In this document: positions 17,235 through 25,832 of the stretch, piece by piece
How the letters are laid out: every line of letters begins with the position of its first letter
Position numbering within the stretch: position 1 is the stretch's first letter
Translations under genes and position numbers: made by a program
Assembly (NCBI RefSeq): GCF_022387135.1
Contig: NZ_CP092462.1
Span: forward strand, 1,860,001 to 1,924,000
Direction: 5' to 3'
Source of the DNA: Comamonas sp. B21-038
GTDB taxonomy: Bacteria > Pseudomonadota > Gammaproteobacteria > Burkholderiales > Burkholderiaceae_C
Length of the DNA: 64,000 nt
Notes under the pieces: generated by a model
Told to the model about the DNA's origin: nothing
The model's input: only the letters and a program-made list of their open reading frames with translations
The model's database searches: none

Positions 17235-18389
17235 ATGTCCCCAGAGCCCGATTCGAACTTGGATTTGTTTGGCGCCGAGCCCGCGCCGGCGGCCGCTGCG
17301 CCCGCCCCCGCTGCGCCGCCTGCCGGCGCGCAAGACACCGAAGCGTCCCCTCCGCCACCCGCTCCTGCCGCCAAGGCGCGCAGCCGTGCGCAGGCGGTAG
17401 GCGCCGCGTACCCCTTGCTGGGGGAGGACCTGGCCCCCGCCATGCCGGCGCTGCTGCGCATGGGCGGCTCATCCTGGTCCTACCCCGGTTGGCAGGGCCT
17501 GGTCTGGGACAAGGCCTACAGCGAGCGCATTCTTGCGCAACGCGGCCTGAACGCTTATGCCGAGCACCCGCTGCTGCGTACCGTCAGCATTGACCGCAGC
17601 TTTTACCGGCCACTGGCAGCATCCGAATACGCCGTCTACGCCGCCCAGGTTCCGGCGGATTTCCGTTTTATCGTCAAGGGGCCGGCGCTGGTCTGCGATG
17701 CGCAGGTGCGCGGTGAAGAAGGCCGCGGCAAAGAGCCCAACCCCGCGTTCTTGAATGTGGAACTGGCGCTCAGCAGCTATGTGCGCCCGGCCTGTGAAGG
17801 CCTGCTGGACAAGCTCGGCGTGCTGCTGTTCCAGCTCAGCCCGCTGCCGCTGGGCCGGTTGCTGAACCTGCAGCGCACCCTGGCGGAACTTGAGCAACTG
17901 GCGCTGGCCGTGCAGGCCGAGCTGGCGGGCCTGCCCGCAGAGCGCCGGCCCATTGTGGCCTTTGAGGTTCGTGATGCCGATTGGCTGCGCCCCGAGATCG
18001 CCCCGCAGCTGGCCCAGATTCTGCGCCAGGCCGGTGCCACCTACTGCCTGGGCCTGCATGCCAAGATGCCACGCATGCCCGAGCAACTGCCGCTGCTGCG
18101 GGCGCTGTGGCCCGGCCCGCTGGTCTGCCGCTGGAATGTGAACCCTGTCTTTGGCCCTTATGGCTACGCCGATGCTGAAAAGCAACTGGCCCCGTTTGAC
18201 CGCATCCAGCAGCCCGACCCCGCCACCTTGGCGCTGCTGGCCAGCACCTTGGCCGGCGTCTGCGGCAAGGGTCAGCCCGCCTATGTCACCGTCAGCAACG
18301 AGGCCGAGGGCTGCGGCCCGCTCAGCATTGTGCGACTGGCCGAGGCGATTGCCGAACTGAAAAAATCTGACAACCCAAGCCCGGTCTGA
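17235..18389 (+). CDS. DUF72 (YecE-like) protein
   Basis: A 384-residue protein of the DUF72 family, a TIM-barrel-like fold of unknown function. Family hallmarks are GGSSWSYPGWQGLVW near residue 76, the segment YAEHPLLRTVSIDRSFYRPL, PADFRFIVKGP, and near the end YVTVSNEAEGCGPLSIVRLAEAI. The first 65 residues are a low-complexity Ala/Pro stretch not found in the core family. The start at 17235 (MSPEPDSN) was preferred to 17217. No catalytic role can be claimed. Confidence 0.85.
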   Translation: MSPEPDSNLDLFGAEPAPAAAAPAPAAPPAGAQDTEASPPPPAPAAKARSRAQAVGAAYPLLGEDLAPAMPALLRMGGSSWSYPGWQGLVWDKAYSERILAQRGLNAYAEHPLLRTVSIDRSFYRPLAASEYAVYAAQVPADFRFIVKGPALVCDAQVRGEEGRGKEPNPAFLNVELALSSYVRPACEGLLDKLGVLLFQLSPLPLGRLLNLQRTLAELEQLALAVQAELAGLPAERRPIVAFEVRDADWLRPEIAPQLAQILRQAGATYCLGLHAKMPRMPEQLPLLRALWPGPLVCRWNVNPVFGPYGYADAEKQLAPFDRIQQPDPATLALLASTLAGVCGKGQPAYVTVSNEAEGCGPLSIVRLAEAIAELKKSDNPSPV

Positions 18390-18547
18390 TTGCAATCGCT
18401 TGCGATGTTTTGCGCAAATTTGCCGCTGTGGCCCAGGCATCTGCCCAGCAGTGCATGGGCGCAGGCCTATGATGTTTGGCCTGGGCGCGCAGCGCGGCGC
18501 CATTCGGGCCCGCCGCCGCACCCACTACCCTTTGAGCGATTGAATCC

Positions 18548-19030
18548 ATGCGATACCGCACTTTGTGCCAATTTGCCTGCCTGGCGGCCTTGAGCGCCGG
18601 CCTGGCCTCTTCCTTCAGCGCCCAGGCGGCGGAGACCCGTGCCAACCGCTTCACCGTGAGCGACAGCATCACCAGCGTGCAGCTGTGCGGCAACCGCAAC
18701 CAGGGCAGCAACAAGGCCGTACAGCCCTACCGCGTGGTACAGGGCGAGCAAAACGGCCAAAGCTATCTGTTCGTGCAGTGGATGAACCAACCCGAAGACA
18801 CGCCCCACTGGCGCGGAGTGGCTGCCCATACCCAGGGATTTGCCGAAATCAACGACGACAACGCAGACCTGGGCTTGCAGGACCTGCGCTGCCGCGCCCA
18901 TGGCAAAGGCATTGTGATCACGGCCCAGGTGACCGGTGGCAAGCCTGCGGTCAAGCGCCGTACGATGCAGCTGGAGGTCGGACCCGCGCTGGAGAAATAC
19001 AGCATCAGCTTCAGCCCGGCGCTGAAGTAA
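18548..19030 (+). CDS. Hypothetical exported protein
   Basis: A 160-residue protein not recognised. The first 27 residues form a clear Sec signal peptide ending AQA, so it is probably periplasmic. The mature part has two cysteines (VQLCGNRN and DLRCRAHG) that could form a disulphide, and mixed beta-type sequence. It stands alone between the DUF72 gene and the SBF transporter. Confidence 0.75.
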   Translation: MRYRTLCQFACLAALSAGLASSFSAQAAETRANRFTVSDSITSVQLCGNRNQGSNKAVQPYRVVQGEQNGQSYLFVQWMNQPEDTPHWRGVAAHTQGFAEINDDNADLGLQDLRCRAHGKGIVITAQVTGGKPAVKRRTMQLEVGPALEKYSISFSPALK

Positions 19031-19081
19031 GGCTGGCCGGGGCTGGATGCCGCCGGCCCGGTGTTGACGACACGCTGAGGC

Positions 19082-20089
19082 TTACTTGCCCGCAGCCGCA
19101 GCACCCAGGGCCTGGTCGCCGTCGAGTTCTGCCCGCCTGGCGTACTTGGCGGCCAGCATGCCGCAGACCATCAGCTGCATCTGGTGGAACAGCATCAGCG
19201 GCAGCACCATCATGCCCACCGTGCTGCTGGCAAACAGCACCTTGGCCATGGGCACGCCACTGACCAGGCTCTTCTTGCTGCCGCAGAACACGGCGGTGAT
19301 CTCATCTTCCTTGCTGAAGCCCAGGCGGCGCGAGAGGAAGGTGGTCAGGAACAGTGCCAAGGCCAGGATGATGGCGCTGATCACCAGCAGGCCGACCAAG
19401 GTGGTCAGCGATACCTGGCGCCAGATGCCCTGCACCACGGCGGCACTGAACGCCGTGTACACCACCAGCAGGATGGAGCCCTGGTCCACCACCTTGGTGA
19501 GCTTGCCGTGCTTCTTGATGAACGGGCCCACCCAGCGCTGCAGCAAATGGCCCAGCGCGAAGGGCAGCATCAGTTGCAGCAGGATCTTGACCACCGCATC
19601 GACGAAAGAACCGCTCGTGCCATGGGCGGTCACGAACACACTGACCAGCAGCGGGGTGATAAAGACGCCCAGCAGGGTCGATGCCGATGCACTGCAGATG
19701 GCAGCCGGGATATTGCCACGCGCCATCGACACGAAAGCGATCGACGACTGCACCGTGGACGGCAACACGCACAGGAACATCACCCCCACATACAGCTCGG
19801 GCGAGACCAGCGGCGTGAGCAACGGTTTGAGCGCCCAGCCCAGAAACGGAAACACGACAAAGGTGCTGCCGACAATGAACAGGTGCAGCCGCCAGTGCAT
19901 GATGCCCGCCAGAATCGCCTGGCGCGAGAGCTTGGCGCCGTGCAGAAAGAACAGCAGCGCCACGGCCGCTGTCGTCAAGGTCTCAAAGCTGCTCGCCACC
20001 TGGCCGGTAGCGGGCAAAAAACTGGCCAGCAGCACCGTGGCCACCAGCATCAGCGTGAAGTTGTCGGGACGGAATTTCATGTGCGCCAT
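19082..20089 (-). CDS. Bile acid:sodium symporter (SBF/YfeH-type) family transporter
   Basis: A 335-residue membrane protein with about 9-10 helices. Diagnostic segments are FFLHGAKLSRQAILAG, VMFLCVLPSTVQSSIAFVSMARGNIPAAICSASASTLLG and FCGSKKSLVSGVPMAKVLF, which match the YfeH-like SBF branch. A Met at residue 4 is an alternative start. It is divergent from the LysR gene at 20176, separated by a very AT-rich promoter region. The substrate is unknown; organic anions are usual for the family. Confidence 0.9.
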   Translation of the reverse strand: MAHMKFRPDNFTLMLVATVLLASFLPATGQVASSFETLTTAAVALLFFLHGAKLSRQAILAGIMHWRLHLFIVGSTFVVFPFLGWALKPLLTPLVSPELYVGVMFLCVLPSTVQSSIAFVSMARGNIPAAICSASASTLLGVFITPLLVSVFVTAHGTSGSFVDAVVKILLQLMLPFALGHLLQRWVGPFIKKHGKLTKVVDQGSILLVVYTAFSAAVVQGIWRQVSLTTLVGLLVISAIILALALFLTTFLSRRLGFSKEDEITAVFCGSKKSLVSGVPMAKVLFASSTVGMMVLPLMLFHQMQLMVCGMLAAKYARRAELDGDQALGAAAAGK

Positions 20090-20175
20090 TGGACGCCGTT
20101 TGCAGGCGAAAGTAAAATTAATTTATAAGATTGATTAATGATTTAAAGTCATATATCTCCGTTTCGTCTCCCACC

Positions 20176-21114
20176 ATGCACGTCAGCCTCCGCCAGCTCC
20201 AGGTGTTTCTCTGCGTCGCCCAGTGCCGCAGCTTCAGCCAGACCGGCCAGACGCTGGGCCTGACCCAATCGGCCGTCAGCCGCGCGATGGTGGAGCTCGA
20301 AGGCCAGCTCCATGTGCGGCTGCTGGACCGCACCACGCGCGAGGTGCTGCTGACCGATGCCGGCCAGCTGCTGGCCCAGAAGGCCGCGCCCCTGCTGCAG
20401 GAGCTGGCCGATACCCTGGCCGAGGTCGCCGATGTGGGCCATGCCGCACGTGGCCAGGTGCGCATTGCCAGCAGCCCCACGCTGTCTGCGGCGCTGATGC
20501 CCGCCTGCATCGCCGCCTGCAACCGCGAGCTGCCGCAGATCCAGCTGCAGCTGGTGGACCGCCTGCAGCAAGAGGTGCTGGCCCAGGTGCGCAGCGGCGA
20601 TGTGCATTTTGGGGTCGTGGTGGAGCCGCCGGAGCTGGGCGATCTCGACTACATCAGCCTGCAGCTGGACCCCTTTGTGGCCGTGTTGCCGCCCGCGCAC
20701 CCGCTGATGCCGAAGGCGCAGAAGGCGCAGAAGGCGCATAAGGCCACCAGCCTGCGCTGGGACCAGCTGCGCGGCGAGCCCTTGGTGCTGCTCGACCATG
20801 CATCGGGCAGCCGCCGGCTGATGGACGCTGCCTTGCTGGCCAGCGGTTGCGGGCCTGAGCATTGCCCTGTCGTGCAGGAGGTAGGCCATGTCACCACTGC
20901 CTTCCGCATGGTCGAGGCCGGCATTGGCATCAGCATCATGCCGGGCCTGGCAATCCCGGCCCACGGGTTGAGCAGCCTTCAGGTGTGCGATCTGCTGCCC
21001 CAGGTGCAACGCGCAATCATGCTGGTGCGGCGCCGCCAGCGCAGCCTGCCCGCTGCGGCGCAAGCGGTCTGGGATCTGGTGGCCCGGCGCCTCACAACAG
21101 CCCCCACACCGTAA
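20176..21114 (+). CDS. LysR-family regulator divergent from the SBF transporter
   Basis: A 312-residue LysR-type regulator. The HTH is at residues about 2-60 (VSLRQLQVFLCVAQCRSFSQT, LTQSAVSRAMVELEG), and the effector domain starts near residue 90 (GQVRIASSPTLSAALMPACI). The start at 20176 fits the family better than the Met 15 codons earlier. A short tandem repeat codes for PKAQKAQKAHKA in the effector domain (bases about 20711-20745), a surface insertion. It probably regulates the neighbouring transporter. Confidence 0.92.
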   Translation: MHVSLRQLQVFLCVAQCRSFSQTGQTLGLTQSAVSRAMVELEGQLHVRLLDRTTREVLLTDAGQLLAQKAAPLLQELADTLAEVADVGHAARGQVRIASSPTLSAALMPACIAACNRELPQIQLQLVDRLQQEVLAQVRSGDVHFGVVVEPPELGDLDYISLQLDPFVAVLPPAHPLMPKAQKAQKAHKATSLRWDQLRGEPLVLLDHASGSRRLMDAALLASGCGPEHCPVVQEVGHVTTAFRMVEAGIGISIMPGLAIPAHGLSSLQVCDLLPQVQRAIMLVRRRQRSLPAAAQAVWDLVARRLTTAPTP

Positions 21115-21221
21115 ACGCGCCGCCGCGATTGCTGGCAATCAGACTACAAAAGAAGCGCTGCGTGCGTGCTAAAAACGGTGGCTGTGACCAACCCTTAATC
21201 CAAGGCACCAGGAGAGTTCCC

Positions 21222-21758
21222 ATGATCCAACGCATTCCATCCATCGCCAAGTTCGCTGCTGCGGCCACCGTGGCCGCGCTGCTGAGCGCCTGCGCCCACA
21301 CCGACCGCGCCACACCGATTGCCGAGGCGACCATCAACCCGACCGAAGGCAACAACATCAGCGGCTATTTCCGCGTCTACGAAGTCAACCGCGACACGGT
21401 GCGCGTGATGGCGCAGGTCAAGGGTCTGCAGCCCGGCAGCGAACACGGCTTCCATGTGCATGAGAACGGCAACTGCTCGTCGCCCGATGCGATGAGCGCC
21501 GGCGGCCACTACAACCCGAACGGCCACCAGCATGGCAAGGCCGGCCCCGAATCCCATGTCGGTGATCTGCCCAGCCTGATGGCCGATGCCGCAGGCACCG
21601 CGTTCCTGGTCTGGGAAACCAAGGACCTGTCGATCGGCACCGGCAAGCCCAGCGACATCAAGGGCCGCGCTGTGGTGGTCCACAAGGACAAGGACGACTA
21701 CACCACCCAGCCCACCGGCAATTCCGGTGCACGTCTGGGCTGCGGTGTGATCCAGTAA
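21222..21758 (+). CDS. sodC: Cu-Zn superoxide dismutase, lipoprotein form
   Basis: A 178-residue envelope enzyme that converts superoxide to hydrogen peroxide and oxygen. The start at 21222 follows the ribosome binding site AGGAGAG. The N-terminal hydrophobic segment ends in a lipobox (LLSAC), so it is likely a membrane-anchored lipoprotein. Copper and zinc ligands are visible in GFHVHENGNCSSPD and GGHYNPNGHQHGKAGPESHVGDLP. The last copper His, expected near the C-terminus, falls in the VVVHKDKDDY segment, and the C-terminal GNSGARLGCGVIQ gives the disulphide Cys. It is followed by its own terminator. Confidence 0.95.
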   Translation: MIQRIPSIAKFAAAATVAALLSACAHTDRATPIAEATINPTEGNNISGYFRVYEVNRDTVRVMAQVKGLQPGSEHGFHVHENGNCSSPDAMSAGGHYNPNGHQHGKAGPESHVGDLPSLMADAAGTAFLVWETKDLSIGTGKPSDIKGRAVVVHKDKDDYTTQPTGNSGARLGCGVIQ

Positions 21759-21789
21759 GCTGTCCTGCACCAAGAGCCTGCTCAAACCC

Positions 21790-21823
21790 AGCCTGTGGCG
21801 CCCGGTGGCCCACAGGCTTTTTT
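21790..21823 (+). terminator. Rho-independent terminator of sodC
   Basis: Stem AGCCTGTGG paired with CCACAGGCT, loop of 11 bases, then TTTTTT. It starts 31 bases after the sodC stop and ends before pdxH. Confidence 0.88.
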
Positions 21824-21860
21824 GTCACTGCACTGCGCCAAAGCGATGCACAATCGGGCC

Positions 21861-22517
21861 ATGAGCGAACTCTCCCACTCCATTGCCGATTTGCGCAAAA
21901 GCTATGAACGCGCCGAGCTGAACGAATCGGCGTCCTGCGCTGCGCCGATTGACCAGTTCGACCGCTGGATGAACGAAGCCGTTGCGTCGCAGCTGCCAGA
22001 ACCCAATGCGATGACGGTCGCTACCGTCGGCCCCGATGCCCGGCCCAGCACCCGCATCGTGCTGATCAAGGGCTACGACGCACGCGGCATCGTCTGGTAC
22101 ACCAATTACGACAGCCGCAAGGGCCGCGAGATTGCAGGCAATCCCTTTGCCGCGCTGATGTTCCACTGGGTGGAGCTGGAGCGTGTGGTGCGCATCGAGG
22201 GCCGTGTGGAAAAAGTCTCGGACGAGGAAAGCGACGCCTACTTCAACAGCCGCCCGCTCGACTCGCGCATTGGCGCCTGGGCCAGTCCGCAAAGCCAGGT
22301 CATCGACAGCCGTGCCGTGCTGGTGACCAATGCCGCCAAATATGGCGCGCAGTTCCTGCTCAAGCCGCCGCGCCCACCGCACTGGGGTGGCTTTCGCCTG
22401 GTGCCCGATACCTGGGAGTTCTGGCAAGGCCGCAAGAGCCGGCTGCATGACCGCCTGCGCTACCGCCAAACGGGGCCGGACGGCACCGGATGGATCCGCG
22501 AACGCCTAGCGCCTTGA
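21861..22517 (+). CDS. pdxH: Pyridoxamine/pyridoxine 5'-phosphate oxidase
   Basis: A 218-residue FMN enzyme that makes pyridoxal 5'-phosphate from PMP or PNP. Visible hallmarks are the start [20 protein letters not shown], the FMN-binding stretch [27 protein letters not shown] cut around residues 65-90, [14 protein letters not shown], and the C-terminal [17 protein letters not shown] and WIRERLAP. Length equals E. coli PdxH. A Met 5 codons earlier (21846) is possible. Confidence 0.97.
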   Translation: MSELSHSIADLRKSYERAELNESASCAAPIDQFDRWMNEAVASQLPEPNAMTVATVGPDARPSTRIVLIKGYDARGIVWYTNYDSRKGREIAGNPFAALMFHWVELERVVRIEGRVEKVSDEESDAYFNSRPLDSRIGAWASPQSQVIDSRAVLVTNAAKYGAQFLLKPPRPPHWGGFRLVPDTWEFWQGRKSRLHDRLRYRQTGPDGTGWIRERLAP

Positions 22518-22522
22518 ACCCG

Positions 22523-23062
22523 ATGGCCGCCGCTGCGTGGGAGATCCGTTGGCTGACACCGGCCGATGCCGCCGCTTTCCAGCGCCTGCGCCTGGCCGGC
22601 CTGCGCGCATCGCCGAGCGCCTTTGGCTCCAGCTACGAAGAAGAAAAAGACCGCTCTTTGGCGGTCATCGAGGCGCGCCTGGCGCCCAGCGCTGACCAGG
22701 GTGTGCTTGGCGCCTTTGCCCGCAGCCAGCTGGTGGGCATGCTGGGCATTCGCCGCCAGGATGGCCTCAAGACCCGCCACCGTATGGCCTTGTGGGGCGT
22801 GTATGTGGAGCCAGCCTGTCGCGGCCAGGGCATCGCGCAGGCCCTGTTGGCACAGGCTGTCGCCTTTGCCCGCCAGGTTCCCGGGGCGGTGCAGATCCAC
22901 CTGAGCGTCAACGCCGCCAATGCCAGCGCGATACGCCTGTATGAGCAAGCCGGCTTCCGGGCCTATGGCACCGAGCCGGCGGCTCTGCTGGTCGACGGCG
23001 AGCTGCACGATGAGCTGCTGATGCAGCACCGGCTTCAGCCCCCATCTCCGCCAGCAGCCTAA
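22523..23062 (+). CDS. GNAT-family N-acetyltransferase
   Basis: A 179-residue acetyl-CoA-dependent acetyltransferase. The acetyl-CoA loop is seen as VYVEPACRGQGIAQALL (R-G-Q-G-I-A) near residue 95, followed by HLSVNAANASAIRLYEQAGFRAYGTEPAA, the normal motif B. A longer reading from 22490 would overlap pdxH by 28 bases; neither start has a good ribosome binding site. The substrate is not known. Confidence 0.87.
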   Translation: MAAAAWEIRWLTPADAAAFQRLRLAGLRASPSAFGSSYEEEKDRSLAVIEARLAPSADQGVLGAFARSQLVGMLGIRRQDGLKTRHRMALWGVYVEPACRGQGIAQALLAQAVAFARQVPGAVQIHLSVNAANASAIRLYEQAGFRAYGTEPAALLVDGELHDELLMQHRLQPPSPPAA

Positions 23063-23096
23063 GCCCGCTTCAGCAACTGCGCGAAGCCCAGCAAGA

Positions 23097-24233
23097 TCAG
23101 TCCGGGTGCGAGACGCCCAGGCGCGCATGCAGGCGCTTGCTGGTGGTCGTGTATTCCAGCAGCAGCTTCTCGCCGCGCAGGTATTCAACGGCCGCCATGG
23201 CTGCCATCGTCGCTTCGTAGAAACCCGTCAGTATCAGCTTGCGCTTGCCCGGGTAGCTGACGATATCGCCTGCGGCGTAGATGCCTACGGCACTGGTCTG
23301 AAAACTGTCGGTCGCCACCTGCAACTGTTTTTTCTCCAGCGCCAGATTCCAGTCCAGCAAGGGCCCGAGCTTGGGCGACAGGCCCTGGAACACCCACAGC
23401 TGGTCGCAGGCCAGGCGCTGGTCAGCACCGTCGGCATCAACGTAGCCAATGCCCTGCAGACGCTCGGTGGCCTCGATGGCCTGCGGCATGCCAATGACCA
23501 CCTCGACCCTGCCGCTGGCGCGCAGCCGTGCCAGGCGCTGCAGCATGGCATCCGGGGCACTGAACTGGTCGCGCCGGTGCATCAGCACCAGTTGCGCCGA
23601 TTGCAGTTGTGCATGGTCTGCCGCGGCCAGCAACGCCTCCACCGCCGCCTCATCGCCGCCGCTGATCACAATGCGTGGCGCAGCATGGCCGGCCAATATC
23701 GGCTCCAGCCAGGCATCGTCCAACGTGGGGTGGTAGAACACCTGGCTGCCCAGCCACGTCTCCAGCCCAGGCAAGCGCAGCTGTTTGGGCACAAAGGCGC
23801 CCACGCCGGCGGTCACGACCACGGTGCGGGCCAGCAACCAGCGGGTCTGGGGCCCATCGATAGCCTGCAGTTGCAAGCGCCAACGGCCATCGCCATGGGG
23901 CAGCAGTTGCGCGACCTGCGTATGGCCGTGAAAGACGGGCTCGAAGGGCTGGATCTGGCGCTGCAGCTGCGCAGCCAGCTCGCGGCCGGTGCACAGCGGA
24001 ATGCCGGGGATATCGTAGATGGGCTTGTCGGCATAAAGCGCAATGCACTGCCCGCCCATCTGCGGCAGGCTGTCGCACAACTGGGCCTGCACGCCCTGCA
24101 AACCCAGCTGGAATGCTGCAAACATGCCGACCGGGCCGGCACCCACAATCAGCGCATCGACCGCCTGCGCCTGGGATTCATCAAACTCGGGTGAGGCCTT
24201 GCGGTCAGAAGGCGTGGGCAAGGTATCAGTCAT
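23097..24233 (-). CDS. Type-2 ferredoxin/flavodoxin-NADP+ reductase (thioredoxin-reductase-like)
   Basis: A 378-residue FAD/NAD(P)-dependent oxidoreductase. Its FAD motif is ALIVGAGPVGMFAAFQLG (GxGxxG, about residue 27), followed by DSLPQMGGQCIALYADKPIYDIPG, which is typical of the type-2 FNR family. The second dinucleotide fold is IVISGGDEAAVEALLA and the C-terminal FAD contact is AVGIYAAGDIVSYPGKRKLILTGFYEATMA, read around residue 315. There is no CxxC redox pair, which separates it from thioredoxin reductase. The start at 24233 (MTDTLPTP) was chosen over 24272. It is probably a separate transcript. Confidence 0.9.
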   Translation of the reverse strand: MTDTLPTPSDRKASPEFDESQAQAVDALIVGAGPVGMFAAFQLGLQGVQAQLCDSLPQMGGQCIALYADKPIYDIPGIPLCTGRELAAQLQRQIQPFEPVFHGHTQVAQLLPHGDGRWRLQLQAIDGPQTRWLLARTVVVTAGVGAFVPKQLRLPGLETWLGSQVFYHPTLDDAWLEPILAGHAAPRIVISGGDEAAVEALLAAADHAQLQSAQLVLMHRRDQFSAPDAMLQRLARLRASGRVEVVIGMPQAIEATERLQGIGYVDADGADQRLACDQLWVFQGLSPKLGPLLDWNLALEKKQLQVATDSFQTSAVGIYAAGDIVSYPGKRKLILTGFYEATMAAMAAVEYLRGEKLLLEYTTTSKRLHARLGVSHPD

Positions 24234-24287
24234 GGCGCCATCGTAGTGCAGCGCGCATTGCCCTCGCAGCATTGCGCTTATGCGCCA

Positions 24288-25832
24288 TCACTGCGCGCTG
24301 TCGATGCCTCCGCCCAGCGCTTTGTACAGGCTGATGCGGTTGACCTGCTCGGCCTGCATCAACGTGATCTGGGTTTGCTGGGCCGCGTACAGGCTGCGCT
24401 GCGCATCGAGCACGGTCAGAAAATCGTCGGCGCCGGCCTTGAAACGCGCCTGCGACAGCTGCAGCACGCGGCTGGCCGCCTGCACCAGCGCTGCCTGCGC
24501 GTTCAGCCGCCGCTGCATCGTGGCGCGGTCGGCCAGCGCATCGCTCACCTCGCGGAAAGCCACCTGAATGGCCTTGTCGTACTGGGCCAGTGCCGCGTCG
24601 CGGTTGGCTTGCGCGATGTCGAGGTTGGCCTGGTTGCGGCCGCCGTCAAAAATCGGCAAACGGATCTGGGGCACAAAGCTCCAGGCGCGGTTGCCACCAT
24701 CGAACAGGCCCGACAGCGCATCGCTGGCGGTGCCGGCATTGGCCGTCAGGCTGATCGTGGGGAAAAAGGCCGCGCGCGCTGCACCAATGCTGGCGTACTG
24801 CGCCTGCAGGCTGTGCTCGGCTGCCGCCACATCGGGCCGGGCCAGCAGCACCTGCGACGACAGGCCAGTCGGCACCACGGTCATGGCAGTGGCCACGCCT
24901 GGCGTTTTGACCTGGGGCGTTGCACCATCGAGCAACTGGCCCGAGCCAGCGCTCTTGATCTCATTCGTGCTGAGCGACGCGGTGGGCGCGGGCGGCAGCA
25001 TATCGCCCGCCAAAGGGCCACCCACCAGCAACTGCAGTGCATTGCGATCACGGGCCACTTGCGACTCGTAGGCCGCCACATCGTTGCGGGCGGTCTCCAC
25101 CGCCGTCTGGTTCTGGGCCAGCACCAAACCATTGGTGGCGCCCAGCTGGTGCATGCGCTGCACCAGGCCGTAGCCCTGCTCGCGTGTGGCCAATGTGTCG
25201 CGCGCCAGTTGCAGGCGCTGGTGGTCGCTGGCCAGGGCCACCCAGGCATTGGCGATATCCGTGATCAGGCCCAGCTGCACGCTGCGGCGGTTTTCTTCCA
25301 CCAGCAGGTACTGCTGCAATGCCGCCTCGCTGAGGTTGCGCACCCGGCCCCAGAAATCGAGCTCATAGCTGGCCAGGCCCAGCTGCACGCTGACCTGGTT
25401 GGTCACCGACGAGGCCGCGCTGGCCGAGCGCAGATCGTCTGCGGTGCGGGTGCGGTTTGCCTGGGCGTTGGCATTCAGGCTGGGCAGTTGGTCGGCACGC
25501 TGCACGCCGTACTGCGCGCGCGCCTTCTCGATATTGGCGATGGCCACGCGCAGGTCGCGGTTGTTCTGCAAGGCCAGCTCGATGAGCTGACGCAGCCCTG
25601 CGCTCTCCACCCACTGCTGCCACGGCAGCAGCTGCAAGGTATCGGCTGCAGCCGGCTCCACGACAAAATCGGCAGGCAAGGTCTGGGCCACGCCATCGAG
25701 CGTAGCGGGTACCGCAGGCTCTGGACGCTGGTACTGCGGCGCCAGGTTGCAAGCGGACAGCAGGCCCGCTGCCAACAGGGACAGCGGCAAACGGTAGGCA
25801 CGGGTCATGGAAAAAGTATCAAAACGGCTCAT
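24288..25832 (-). CDS. RND efflux outer-membrane factor lipoprotein (OprM/NodT family)
   Basis: A 514-residue outer-membrane channel of a tripartite drug exporter. A lipobox (LLSACNLAP) follows the signal peptide, and two repeated OEP domains carry SYELDFWGRVRNLSEAA and VPQIRLPIFDGGRNQANLDIAQA. The start at 25832 overlaps the stop of the pump gene by 4 bases (ATGA); a Met 8 codons later is closer to the signal peptide. It is the last gene of the adaptor-pump-channel operon. Confidence 0.95.
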   Translation of the reverse strand: MSRFDTFSMTRAYRLPLSLLAAGLLSACNLAPQYQRPEPAVPATLDGVAQTLPADFVVEPAAADTLQLLPWQQWVESAGLRQLIELALQNNRDLRVAIANIEKARAQYGVQRADQLPSLNANAQANRTRTADDLRSASAASSVTNQVSVQLGLASYELDFWGRVRNLSEAALQQYLLVEENRRSVQLGLITDIANAWVALASDHQRLQLARDTLATREQGYGLVQRMHQLGATNGLVLAQNQTAVETARNDVAAYESQVARDRNALQLLVGGPLAGDMLPPAPTASLSTNEIKSAGSGQLLDGATPQVKTPGVATAMTVVPTGLSSQVLLARPDVAAAEHSLQAQYASIGAARAAFFPTISLTANAGTASDALSGLFDGGNRAWSFVPQIRLPIFDGGRNQANLDIAQANRDAALAQYDKAIQVAFREVSDALADRATMQRRLNAQAALVQAASRVLQLSQARFKAGADDFLTVLDAQRSLYAAQQTQITLMQAEQVNRISLYKALGGGIDSAQ

